Below, piece by piece: positions 1 through 12,000 of a DNA stretch of 64,000 nucleotides (position 1 is the first letter of the stretch; every line of letters begins with the position of its first letter). Source of the stretch: Didymella arachidicola. Taxonomy: Eukaryota > Ascomycota > Dothideomycetes > Pleosporales > Didymellaceae. The translations under genes were made by a program, and so were the position numbers. The DNA is taken from assembly GCA_016630955.3 (NCBI GenBank), contig CM049987.1, positions 1,674,001 to 1,738,000 on the forward strand, read 5' to 3'. Below the pieces are notes generated by a model that was not told the origin of the DNA, ran no database searches, and saw only the letters and a program-made list of their open reading frames with translations.

Positions 1-3000
1 GGTCTCACCCGCGCCAACATTTTCTTCCTGATCTTCACCCTCCATCTCTTCGTCTTCTTCACCCTCTTGACCTTCTTTCTTGTCTTCCTCTTTGCCATCT
101 TCACCGGCCTCCTCTTTCTCCTTCTCCTTCTGTTCAGCAGCGACCTGCTCCTCCTGATCTTCAGTGCCCACGTCCTGCTTCCCTTCTTTGTCCTTGGCGT
201 CGTCGTCTTTCCCACCTTCATCCCACATTTTCTCATCAACCGCACTCGGACCCAAATCGTCAACACTCCCAACTTCGCTCTGCACATCATCGTCACCCTC
301 TTCACCCTCTTCATCGCCCTTGTCTTCTTTCTCGCCCATCTCCTCGGTCTGGCCTTCCATGTCGTTCTCACCCATATCGACAGCGTCATCCTGCTCTTCG
401 ATACTGCCCTCGCGCTCGCCCTTCTCTTGCGCCAGATCCTCAAGATCCTCATCATCTTCAATGTCCTTGGAGATATCTTCTGCGCCTTCGCCTTCGCCAA
501 GACCCGTGCCTTCTTCTAGCTTCTCGTCTTTGCCCTTTTGCTGCTCGGACGACTTTGCGGGCGGTTGGCAGAAGCCTTGGGTGCCGACTTGGATGAAGGA
601 TCTGGAGAGTCGGTAGAGCAGCTTCGTTGTCGATGCGTGGAGAGCGTCGAAGCGATCGACAAGGGAGTGGTGTACGGCAATATATTGATTGAGAATGGGT
701 TGAATGGCGGCAAACATTGCGGAGATGCCACGGAGATTGGTGTCGTTTTGGAAATATTGCATCTTGTCAAGGATGGTCTCGAGCGCATCGTGGATCTGGC
801 CTGCATGCAGGCCGCTGATTGCAGAGGAAAGCACTTGTTCTTCCTTGACTAGCCACGCGGCGTCTTCTGATGATGTCGGGAGCTCCTTCAGTGCAGCATC
901 GACGTCTTGCATAGATCCCAGAATGGAGTCGAGAGCACTAAAGATTTCTTTTGAGTGTTGCTCGATGGTCTGCTGAGTCTCAGCAGACGGCGGTTGGGCA
1001 GCAATCTCAGGATACTGAAAGATGAAAGGTACGACGTGCTTGAGTACCGTTCGAGCGATCTCGTTGTCGTCGTTCCAGCCGGCAAATGCGATCCGGAGGT
1101 CTGCAGTAGCTTTCTTGACGGACTGATCGAGCTCCGTGCGCACACTTGACTGAACATTGGTCGGCAGGGCGGGCAGCTTGTCATACGCACCAGCCAGGTC
1201 GTGCAGCTTTGTGTTCCACTCTCGCATAGCCCGCAACAGGGCATCAAGCTCATTCGTCTTTCCAAGCTTCGCTTGAGCAGCAACGACATCCGTGCCAGTC
1301 TGGAGCGCAGCAACCAGCCACCTAAGACCAGGCTGTAAGGAGCGAGATGCCTCCACCTGCTGTGAAGTTACGACAAGCAGACGACCCTCATCCGGCTGCC
1401 AAAGGTTGGACACAACGGCCAACGGCGCTTTGCTAGCCTCTAGAGCTTGGCTGGCCCGGCTAAGTACTCCTCTTTGCTTGATCGCCATGTGAAGCAGACC
1501 TTCGATGTATCCGATGCTCCTGGCAACATCGTTGCTTGTCAAGTCGCCAGAGTGTTCTTTGGGCACCGCGCGGACCTGCGACATAAGATTAAGCGCTTGG
1601 TGCAGGTAACCCTCAGCGACACGACCGCATCCAACGCCGACGCTCTGCACCAACGGCAGACTTGATAGGACTGTAGAAAGCTCGTCTTGCTTGACCAGAG
1701 TGTCGACACTCAGGTTCGATTTGACACCCATCTGGCGTAGCTCTTTCATGGTGTCCGCGTAGAGCTTACGCTTCTGGGTCTTAAGCTGCTGCACATTTGA
1801 CTTGTTGTCTTCGGTGAGAGTCGAGGGTGTGGCTTTCTGCAGTTCGATGATCGACGCGGTGATACTGGTGATGAGGTCGTCGATGTAGACCGCTCCGTCT
1901 ACAATGTCATCGCTGGGCAAGGCTAGATTGCGCATCATATTGACAGTGACGGACAGGTTCCTGAATCTTGTCGGTCGCTCAGCCCATGCTGGTACATGCT
2001 GGTCGCAGCATGCAAGCGCTTCGGGGCTGACTGCTGCGCTGACGAGTGCAAGCGAGGCTTCCCTTTGCACGGAATCGTCGTCTGCGAATCCAGCGCTCAT
2101 GACAGTAGACACGGGCTTGTTGAGCACCGCCCTGAACTTTCTCACTAGCTTGCTCAGCTTGCGATGGCTTGTCTTTGCACTCTGCTTGAGGGCCTCAATG
2201 TTGGTGTCCTTCCAGCTCGCAAGCTTAATGACGTTATTGACCTCCTTCTCCAAAACCTGCCGCCCCTTGGCGAGCGCCTCGTGTACCGGCTTCTCAAGGC
2301 GAGAGAAATATGCAATGAAGTTCCCGAGCGCAGAATGTAGGATTCTGAAGTGCTCAACATCCTGCATGCGCATAGCTGCATGTTGACGAAGCTGCTGGAG
2401 CAGCTTGACACGCTGTTCGAACTGGCCCAGCGTGGTGTTCTGGAAGAAGCCTTCGAGACTCTTCAGCAGCTCCTTTGCGTGCATGCGCATCGCCTGCTCG
2501 TCATCGACACTCTCGGATGCCGCGATGATAGTCTCGTATGCAACGAAGAACCAGCTCTTCGCACTATCACGGCACTTCTCGACTTCCAGATCGAATAGTC
2601 TGGCCCAAGTGGTAAGCTCGAGCTGCCTCCAGCTAACGAGCAGCTTCGTCAGATCATCAAACAGATCGGCGGTGCTATACTGCTTGCTGGCCACCCTCTG
2701 CCATTCATACATGTAGGCGTGTAGCTTCTCGGCCTTGGTAATGAATTTGGCCACTGGGTCAACGTGACGGAATGCGAGTGTTTCGTCGCAGGTCCGCAGC
2801 ACGTCTGCGAGTGTCATATGTTCAGGCCAGACACTACGGATCTGACGATAGCGCGCCTGGATACGGTGTACAAAGGTGATCAAACGCTTAGCTTCTGGCA
2901 GATTCGCGTCGAAATAGAAGTTGTAGCTTGGTCCAGTACCCGAGCCGTTGAGTGCATCGATTTTCTTCTCGAGTGTCAGGTACAATGCTGGCAGGGCATT

Positions 3001-6000
3001 CTCGTGTTTGGTGTTGTAGCTTTTGCCCTCAGCAACGCGAGTCATCTCTGATGCAGACCATTCCAACAAGGTCTTGATCAAATCTGACGCTTCGCGACCC
3101 TCCAAGAACAGCTCGGTGTGTAGATTAGCCAGGCAAATGGCATGGTCTCTTGACGTAGCCTGAGCTGCAGATTGGGGGGCAGGCGCGGCCATTTCGCTAT
3201 CGGCGTCCAGTTCGGCCTCGTAGTCTGGGAAGAGGGTACGGTCCTCCTCATCATTCTCTTCTTCTTCCATACCACGGTACGAGTACAAACTCTTGTCTTG
3301 TGCTGCCTTCTCCTGGTCTTGCAGAAGCTTGGTCTTGTACTCCGTAAAAAATGATGTGAATATCCCATGCAGCAGCCCACGCGCAGCCGGCTGCGCAATG
3401 GAGTCTGGATCGGCACTCTTGACAACCGACAGGAGATAGAGAGCGTGCCAGCGGGGATCAATCGTAGTATTGTTCGACGATAGTGCGACTTTTGCACCAT
3501 GCAGGAAGTCTGTAGTCGTGATTATGGACTTGGCATCACCGAGGCCGAGGAATGGCGTCTCACGGGCGATATATTGCAAGCTTTGTCCGCCCCTTGTCTT
3601 CTCCTGATCTTCATGCTCTTTCTTGGCGAGCAGCAAGCCGATGTAAAGGCAAGCTAAAAGACCGACTACAGTGTCGGTGATATCGTCGTACGCTCGGTAC
3701 CCTTCGGTGAGCCTTTGAATGACTCGGACCACGTTCTGGTGTAGCGTGACATCAAGTGCTGCCTCTTCAGCCGACATGGCCTTGCTAAGCAGTGGCTGTA
3801 CGATGCTCAGTAAGTTCGTGAACTCACCCTGCAACTCATCCAGCTGCGAGACTTCGGGACGAGCAATGGCCGGAACCGGTGGCTCGTCACCCATGCCCTG
3901 GATCGCGGCTTCTACTTGTCGAATGCGAAGACTAGTATCCTGGCCTGTAAACTCTGTCTGGAACCTCCTCAGGCTATCGAGAGCGGAGAGTAACCCAGCC
4001 TTTTCTTCATTGAACATCCTGCGTTCAATCATGGGCCTTAAGGCTGGGTCATGCGGGTAGTTCGGAACGTAGGCATGAAGACCCAGTAACGCAAGCTCGA
4101 TCCACTCTTGACCTGTCGCTCTCGAACTGGCCCGGATCTTGGTGTGGAGGGCTCCTGGGATACTTGTGTCGATGGCTTGCCACAAGTCAAGATAGAGTGT
4201 GTCGAGCGCTTCATCCTGGTCCTTGGTGATCTTCTCGGCGTCAAAGGCAATCTGCTGCGACAGCACTTGAAGCTCTGTTTCAAAACGCGCGAGCTGAGTG
4301 AGTTGCACCTCGTCAGCTCCATATAGCTTGCCAAGCATGGCCATGTGGAAACGACCCTGCAAAGCGATAGAGTCTGCTGGTTGTTTGACAAGCCCAATAT
4401 GACGGTATACTTTCGCGAAGATTTCCGTAGGGCTGTGGGCTTTGCCAGTACCCAGAGTAGCTAATTTGGTCGGGCGGCGCGCGAAAAGAGCAGTCTTCGA
4501 CCTGGCTGAGAGCAAAGCTGGCGACGCGTTGTCAGGCACGTATTGAACGCCATCCTGTCTGACAGCGACGTCAAGAAACTGGCATAGACCTTCGAACTCT
4601 TCTTCGAAATAGGGTGTAATGGTAGCGTCATCCTCGCCAATGCCTTCCTCGAGGTCTCGCACAGCGTTGTCCAGGATGGTGATCAGTTCGTCGGCATTGA
4701 CATCCTCTCTTCGAACGAGCTGTAGAGAACTGGCGAAGCGCTCTCGGATTTGCACCATCTCATCCGCCTTGAGGCTAGACTTCCACATGACCGTATCCAG
4801 TCTGTCAGCCAGAGCTTCGAGCTTCAGTATGGCTTCCAATTCAGCAATAGAGTGTGGCGTATCTGGCTTCAGATGGCGCCACAGAGGCTCCATACTAATA
4901 CCAGAAGAAAGCTGAACATCCGTGCCAAAAGCAGCAACCTGTTTAGAAAGCACAGCAACCAGGGTCTGAACCATGGTGTGGGTCTCGGTAGATAGCACCG
5001 GTGTGCTAGAACCGAGCATCTTCAGATAGGTCTGAAAAGTCGCACGATCAAACGCCGAGCCGTTCGCCAGCGCAAAGAAAGCCCAAAACATTGTTCGCAA
5101 AGGCTTGAGGAAAGTAAGATCCATGTATTGACCGCCATTGTTGACGGCCCATACACCTTCAACAAGCTTGACCAAAGCCTGCCAGTAGGCGTAAAGGAAC
5201 GCTGGCAGCTTCTGCTTCTCCTTGCGACGCTCGAATTTGGCGGATGGAAGGTTGTGGATAGCTTGCTGCATGTCGTAGAGATCGAGCATCAGCTCGTACA
5301 TTTGCGAGCTCTGAAGCGCAACTGCCTTGGCGATGGTCGAGCGGTTAACACTCAGCTCATTGCCGAGAGGGTAAATAGCGAGTAACTCCATCATGCTGTC
5401 CGCGCTGATCTGGGGCTGTATCTGCAGTGCCCATGTTTTGCTAATGAATTGAGTGAAGCGAGATAGATTATCCTCCAAAGTGCGAGGCAATCGTGGCATC
5501 ATGGACAGCTGCACAGCATCTGAGGAAGACTGTCCATTGGTCAGCTCGAAGCTGCTCGGTGTGACCAAGCCAACACAAGCTTGTCTAGCGAAGCTCTCGA
5601 TCAGTTTGGTATCCGTGAATGAGAGATTCTCGAACCGTGCCTGCAGTGTCTGCTCAACGCTACCCTCATAGGCCTGGAACTGGCGGAAGCGGTACACAGC
5701 TGACTCAAGCGGGTACTCAAGTACGCTTGTAGGCTCACAATTGGACGTGTGGTCCTGGTCCGGGTCCAGCAGGCACATCTCCACTGCTCTGTTACGCATC
5801 GCCCTCGAGAGCTCGCCGAATCTGGGGTCCATGGTCATGAAGATCCTGAAGTCCGGATGTGGTCGTACGAGACGTGCTTCGCCGTCAGCTGTCGAGTGTT
5901 CATTGATGGATAGATAGCCGTTGGGTTCGAGTAGCGAATTCAGTCGATCGAGCACGGCGCTGGAGCAAAGGTTTGCGTTGTCGAGCACGAGCCACTTGCC

Positions 6001-9000
6001 TTGCTCAAGAGCACGGATGAGAATGCCATCTACCCATTGAAAGCGTGCACCGTCAATCTGCTGTTTTGATGACTGCAGGATAGTTTGTAAATGATGAGCT
6101 AGAGCTGCGACTTCGGAATCATGCTGTGCGACGTCTTGGAGGAGTCCGAAGAAGCTTCCAGTGAACTGAGAGCCGGCGACATGCAGTCGTTCAAGCAGCT
6201 TGATGAGAGAATCCGAAGGATGCTCAGAGATAATGATCCTTCGGCGAACGAGAGTCTCAAGCTGCTCGAGGCATTGATACACTTGACGCGAGGGGTCGAT
6301 CTGTTCGTAGCCACCAACAAGGTCCATGGCATCAACATCAGCATTCATCGAAAATGTGATAAGCTCTGCTCCTACAAAAGAAGCGAGCTGGTTGATCATC
6401 GCAGTCTTGCCAGAGCCTGGTGGCCCAACCAGGATGACTGGCCAATTTTGCTTGACGCTAACGAGCAACGCTTCCATCGGGCCCAGCTGTGGGGTTCTCA
6501 AGGTGGATGCAGTATTCTGGCGCGCGAGATCGGTGCCACGGGACAACAGACCAAGGCCCACTTGAACTTTCTTAGTGCTGATATTGTGGTAGAGGCTCAT
6601 GCGCGGCTCATGAGTCCCATAGATGCCCTCGAACAACTCGAGCAACCGCACACGATCGCCTTCAGCACGGAAGCGCTGTACAAAAATAGTGTCGAGGAAG
6701 TCTCTGGCCGAGCCTGGGTACTCTGAAGACGCCAACAGCTGGAGCCAGCGGAGAGTGTCGCGCAAATTGAACTCCCATGGGGCGCCGAGGTTACCAAATG
6801 CGCGTTGAGTGACAACTTGCTCATCCAATTGTGCAACGAATCCGATAAGCTTGTTGATCTCTTCCTCTTGTATGGCAGGGAACACTTTTCTGCAGATCAA
6901 CGTCAGATCCTCAGGACGGAAGACGTCTGCGTATACGACCGTAAAGCGGTTCACAAATGATGCTGGCAGACCTTTTCGCCCACCACCTTGGTGATGAGGG
7001 TTCTGGGCGGCGAAGACACGGAAGTCCTTGTGTTTGTGGAAGGTCTGGTCGAGCTCAGAGATGTACACCTCACCGCGGTGGTCCAGAACAGCGTTGAGAC
7101 CTTCCAAGACAGACTGCGAGGCCAGGTTCATTTCGTCCAGCAGCACCCAATCGCCATTCTTCATAGCCTTCAGGAACGGCGCGTCGCGCCAAGCGAACGT
7201 GCCAGCGGCGCCGCCTTCGACTGGAACATCTGAGCCGAAAAGATCCATGAGGTCTGTCTGCTCCGAGAGATTTAGTCTGGTCAGAGGCTTCCCGATGGCT
7301 TTGGCGAGAGCTGTGACAAGGGTCGTCTTGCCCACACCAGGATTGCCCTCAAGCAGAATGGGCTTGACCAGCTGCAAAGCACGAACCACTCGCATGGCAT
7401 TGCCGCGCGTTGTGGGCGCTTCAAGAGCGAAGTTGTTGGTCTCCTCTGCAGCAGATGAGAATTTGGGAACGGAGAATGTGCCCAGTTGGAATGACTGCTC
7501 CGTACTGACGATGTCGACATGTCCGTAATAGAGATACGCAACGTCCTGGCCCAAAAGCTTGCTAAGTTGCTGCAGACAAGCTCTACGCTCATCGTCGATC
7601 GAGGCAGCGGAGATGGCGAGTAAGCCCGCTGGGTTGGCGCCGAGTGTATCGACAAAGACCATAGCTGCTCCGTGGACGATGCCGAAGTAAGGATCATCAT
7701 GGACTGTGCTGTTGATGAAAGTGACCCAAGCAAGCGTGTCTCGGATCGAGACTGATGATGCAGCGGAGGTGTTGTACTTGTCGTTGAACCACTGCGAGAA
7801 CTTGACGATCGCATTCGCATACGGCGCGGCGTTCGAATTGAGCTTCGATCTAACAATCTGCAGGATTTCTTCAAGGTCAGATAGAGCAGGTACCCAGATC
7901 TCAGTGAAGCGGTTACGGAGCGCGGGCGAGAGTTCTTTCTTTCCGTAGTCACCGCCGGGGTTCATCGTAGCGAGGAACTGGAACTCTGCATCAGCAACAA
8001 CCTCCGGGTCGTCGGGTCCCTTCTCTGCAAGTAGCAGTGTGCGCGATGGCTCAAGGACACTATTAAGACGCTCGAGAACGGAGTCATCAGCGAGTGAGAT
8101 TTCGTCGAGCAAGAAATACTGGCCGGACTTCATAGCGTTGACAAGACTGCCGTCCGCCCATTCGAATAATGCGCCAGCCTTGATGCGGTTCGTCTTAATC
8201 GAGATGCGCAGGTCTGGTCTGACCGTGGATGATGATTCTTTCTCGAGCTGGTCGTACAGATGAAGGAGCGGGTCCATTTCCAAAGTGTGCGGATTGACCT
8301 CTGAAGGCACACCTTCGAATGCCTCAAGCACGTCTCGCCTCAGAGCCTCTTCAATTGCAGCCCTGTTGCGAATGGGTCGCTGTGCACCGATCAGGTCACC
8401 AGTCTCGGTGTTCTGGTGTGCGTTGAGGATATGAAGCTCTTTACCGAATGCATCTGCCAGCATCTGACATACGGTTGTCTTTCCACATCCTGTCTCACCT
8501 ATGAGCAGTACTGGTTCGTTATTGACCATTGCATGGCGAACGAGTACAAACAGTCTTCTCATCGCACGTGTCCAGACAACACCGGTGTCAATCTTCTTGG
8601 ACCCAGCGGGGGCACTGTCGATGATTTGCCTGATGTTGTCCGGACTGAACATCTGTTCATCATCGATTGTGACCCTCGGGCCGTTCGCGCTCAAAACCTT
8701 TTCCATGATCTTCTTTACAGCAACACGCTCTTCCTCCTTACGTACACGCTCGGCAAGAAGCATGTAGCCATTGGCTGCGAGATCATGGATTGTTTCGGCC
8801 TTCCGCTGCGCCCATCGGAAGAGATCTCTCAACGTTGCAAAGCTTTTCTGCTCGAATATTCGGTTCTCTTGTCTTAGTGTAGAGAGCTCCTTGTACACAG
8901 AAACGATCTTCTTGCACCAGGTCTCGGGAATCTGAACGCGCCGATGCAAGATTTCTGTCAGTTCTTCGACTGGGATATCGTCAAAGTGAAGTTCGAGAAA

Positions 9001-12000
9001 GCGGTTGCGGAACGCTCGGGACAAGACTTTGCGCCCTCCGTACAGACCTGCAGGGTTTTGTGTGGCGAAGAGCATGAAATCGTCGTGGGGCCGAACGACC
9101 TCTTGGGTTTCAGGAATGAGAAGTTCACGGTTGTCGTCAAGCAGTCGGTTGAGTGCTTCAAGTACGTCTGTGGGCGCCAGATTCAGCTCGTCAAGAACGA
9201 TCCAATGGCCCTCTCGTAGTGCTCGCACCAGTATGCCTTCCTGGAATGTGAGCTTGCCATCGGCCCCGGAAACATATGAGCCAAGATACTCTTGCAGATC
9301 GGTGTGCTCGTGGTTGTTGATTCGGACGAACGTATTTCCAGACCGTTTCGCCAGATACTCGATCATACTAGTCTTTCCGGACGATGTGGGACCTTGGATT
9401 AGAACGGGATATCGCCGTGTCGAGGCTGCTCGAATGAGATTGTTCATATTGCGCTGGACAAAAGGAGTGATGATGTACTCTCTCTTCTCTTCCACTGGTT
9501 GAGAGCCTTGTCGCAAAAGATAGTGGCCATGCCTGACATATGCTCGGCCGTCACTAGGCTGTTGTAGGGGTTTGTTGAGCTCAGCCTTCAACGACGCTTT
9601 CTGTGGGAACATATGTTTGGTAATCAGCGCTGCGACGAGGTCTTCGGACGCCTTATTCAAGAAAGTCAGGAAGCTCATGTGAAATCCCTCGTACAGCGCT
9701 CGCCGAACGCTACACAAAGGGGCAATCTCCCGTGCATATGTCAGAGTCCGAGTAAGAGTACGCAGACTGAAGTGAGGCTTCTGATCGGCACCATCTACCA
9801 ACATGTTTGCCTTCGCAAGCTGTTGAATCTCCAGATAGAGGCTGGTGACATCGCGCGCTACTCTGAGAATAGCAGGATCAGTGCCATCGCCGCCAAGGTA
9901 CTTCTCTACGATATTACGCAGGCTCTTCTCATCGCTGTCTGGGCTCTCAACGTATAATTCAGTGAATCTCGAGCGAATGCCAGGTGGCAAGTCCTTTTTC
10001 CCAACATCGGTTGCAGGATTCATGGCTGCGAAGACTCTGAAGTTGGGATGCGCAACAATTCGCTCAACATTACCGGTTTCTGTGAGCAATATTGATGGGT
10101 TGCCATCGGGTCCTCCTCCAAGCAAATCTGTAAGCGCTTCCAAAGTGTCTGATGAAGCCAAGTTGATCTCATCGAGCAACACCCAGTCGCCATTCCTGAC
10201 GGCTTTGACGATGTTGCCTTCCAGGAAGGAGAATGCGAAAGCTTCGGAGCCGCTTGCCAGTTGTACTTCTAGATCGTGCAGATCTAACGCAAATTTCTCC
10301 CACCGTGCGGCCGGAAAGTTGGCTGGCAGTGAGTCCATCTTGCGCTTCTTTCTGGGTTGGTCACCATCAGCATCGGGAGAAGATGGCTGCGACTCGTGCG
10401 CTTTGCGAGCCGCATCGACCATCTTCAAAGCTTCTCGCCACAGCGTGCAGACACGCTTCCACTCGCCCTTAGCTACCCGCTTGCCCAGCATCTCGATGAA
10501 GCGTAGGTTCTTCTTCCTCGAGAACGTCGTGTCGAAAAGATCGTCGAACTCGTCCTTGAGCGGAATGACCAGACTGCGGACATTGACGGGCTTGTAACCT
10601 CCCAGAAGGTCGCCGCTTTCACTTTGTTGCGACAAATTGAAAGCTACCAGCTTGCGACCAAGTTGCTCAGCTAGATACTGGATGGTGGTCGTCTTACCAG
10701 TACCTGTCTCACCAACCAGAAGGAGTGGTTCTTGACGGGCGACCGCGACAGCAACCTTCTCAAGCAATCGCAGAGTATAGTCGTTTGTGGAAAATGGCCG
10801 ACTAGACATGATGCGCTTTGAAGACTTGTGCTTGGACAGTTTGGCTCGTCCGACTTGAATTGTGCCTGCTGCCGTACTCTTGGAAGGCACAGAGAGTTTG
10901 ACCGAGCGGTCACGAAGAAGATGGTCGCGTCTCTGCGGGTCAATATGAAGCTCCTCCGCAACACACGCCATGACTTTCAGCTGCGCCGAGTCACTGCGTA
11001 GGCTACCAGCAAAACAGTCAAAGGCCTCCATGAAGATATCATCTGTTTGCGCAGTGCTGAAGGAGGAAGCCTGGGCCAACAGCACAGCAATTCTGTCACA
11101 CCACTTGAGCAGATCACGCGGAGTCATTGCTCGCAGAGAAGTGCCGTTCTCGGAAGAGAACTTTGCATCAGAGTAGAGCTCCAGCAGCCGTGCATAAACC
11201 CGCATGATACCAGTGAGGTGTTTTTGCAGGGCTGGGTATTTAGCGGATACAACGTGCTGGAATTCTTCGAGCTGTGGCATCTGTACCGAGACAGAGTCCC
11301 AGAAGCGATGCCCGATCATATTCTGACGAGGAATAATCTCTTGGCCTCTAGGGTTGGGTGAAGTCCGCATTGTGGCGATAATACGGAAGCCTCTGGCAGC
11401 GCGCACAGTCTCTCCACGACTGGGAATCAATAGCTCTCCGCGCTCAATAAGCGGCAGAAGAGTGCTGATCACCTCATTCGGAGCCCGGTCCAGATCTTCG
11501 ATAAAGATCCATCGCCCTTCCCGGACAGCTGTTGTCAACACACCGGATTTCCAGGCGAATGTCCCTGGTTTGGATCCAGTGGCGTACATGCCAATAAGCA
11601 GCTTAGCATCACTCTGCTCGTTCAGATGAAGCGTGACCATCTTGTCCAGCTTGTTGAGCTTCCACGCGAAATGCCGAGTCAGCAGCGTCTTTCCAGATCC
11701 TGCGAGGCCGGTGAGAAGGAGTGGACTCGATCCTAGCAGTGCGTGGGCTATCTTGTTCAGATTGGCCTCAGTAGTCGGTGTGGAGATGAGTTCAGCAGGT
11801 CGTTCCTGGGAGGCCGCACCGTCTAGACGTGGAAGCAGTATGCCGTTGATGTTGACGGTGTAAGGTGAAAGATCTGAGTACAGGTGTTCTAACGAAGGTC
11901 CTGTCCCTTCCCCCTTCTCGTGCAGCTTTGATTGCAAATTTTTCCATCGTTTCTCTTCCCATAGCGAAAGAAATCGGTAATCGAGCTGTTGCCCCTCCCA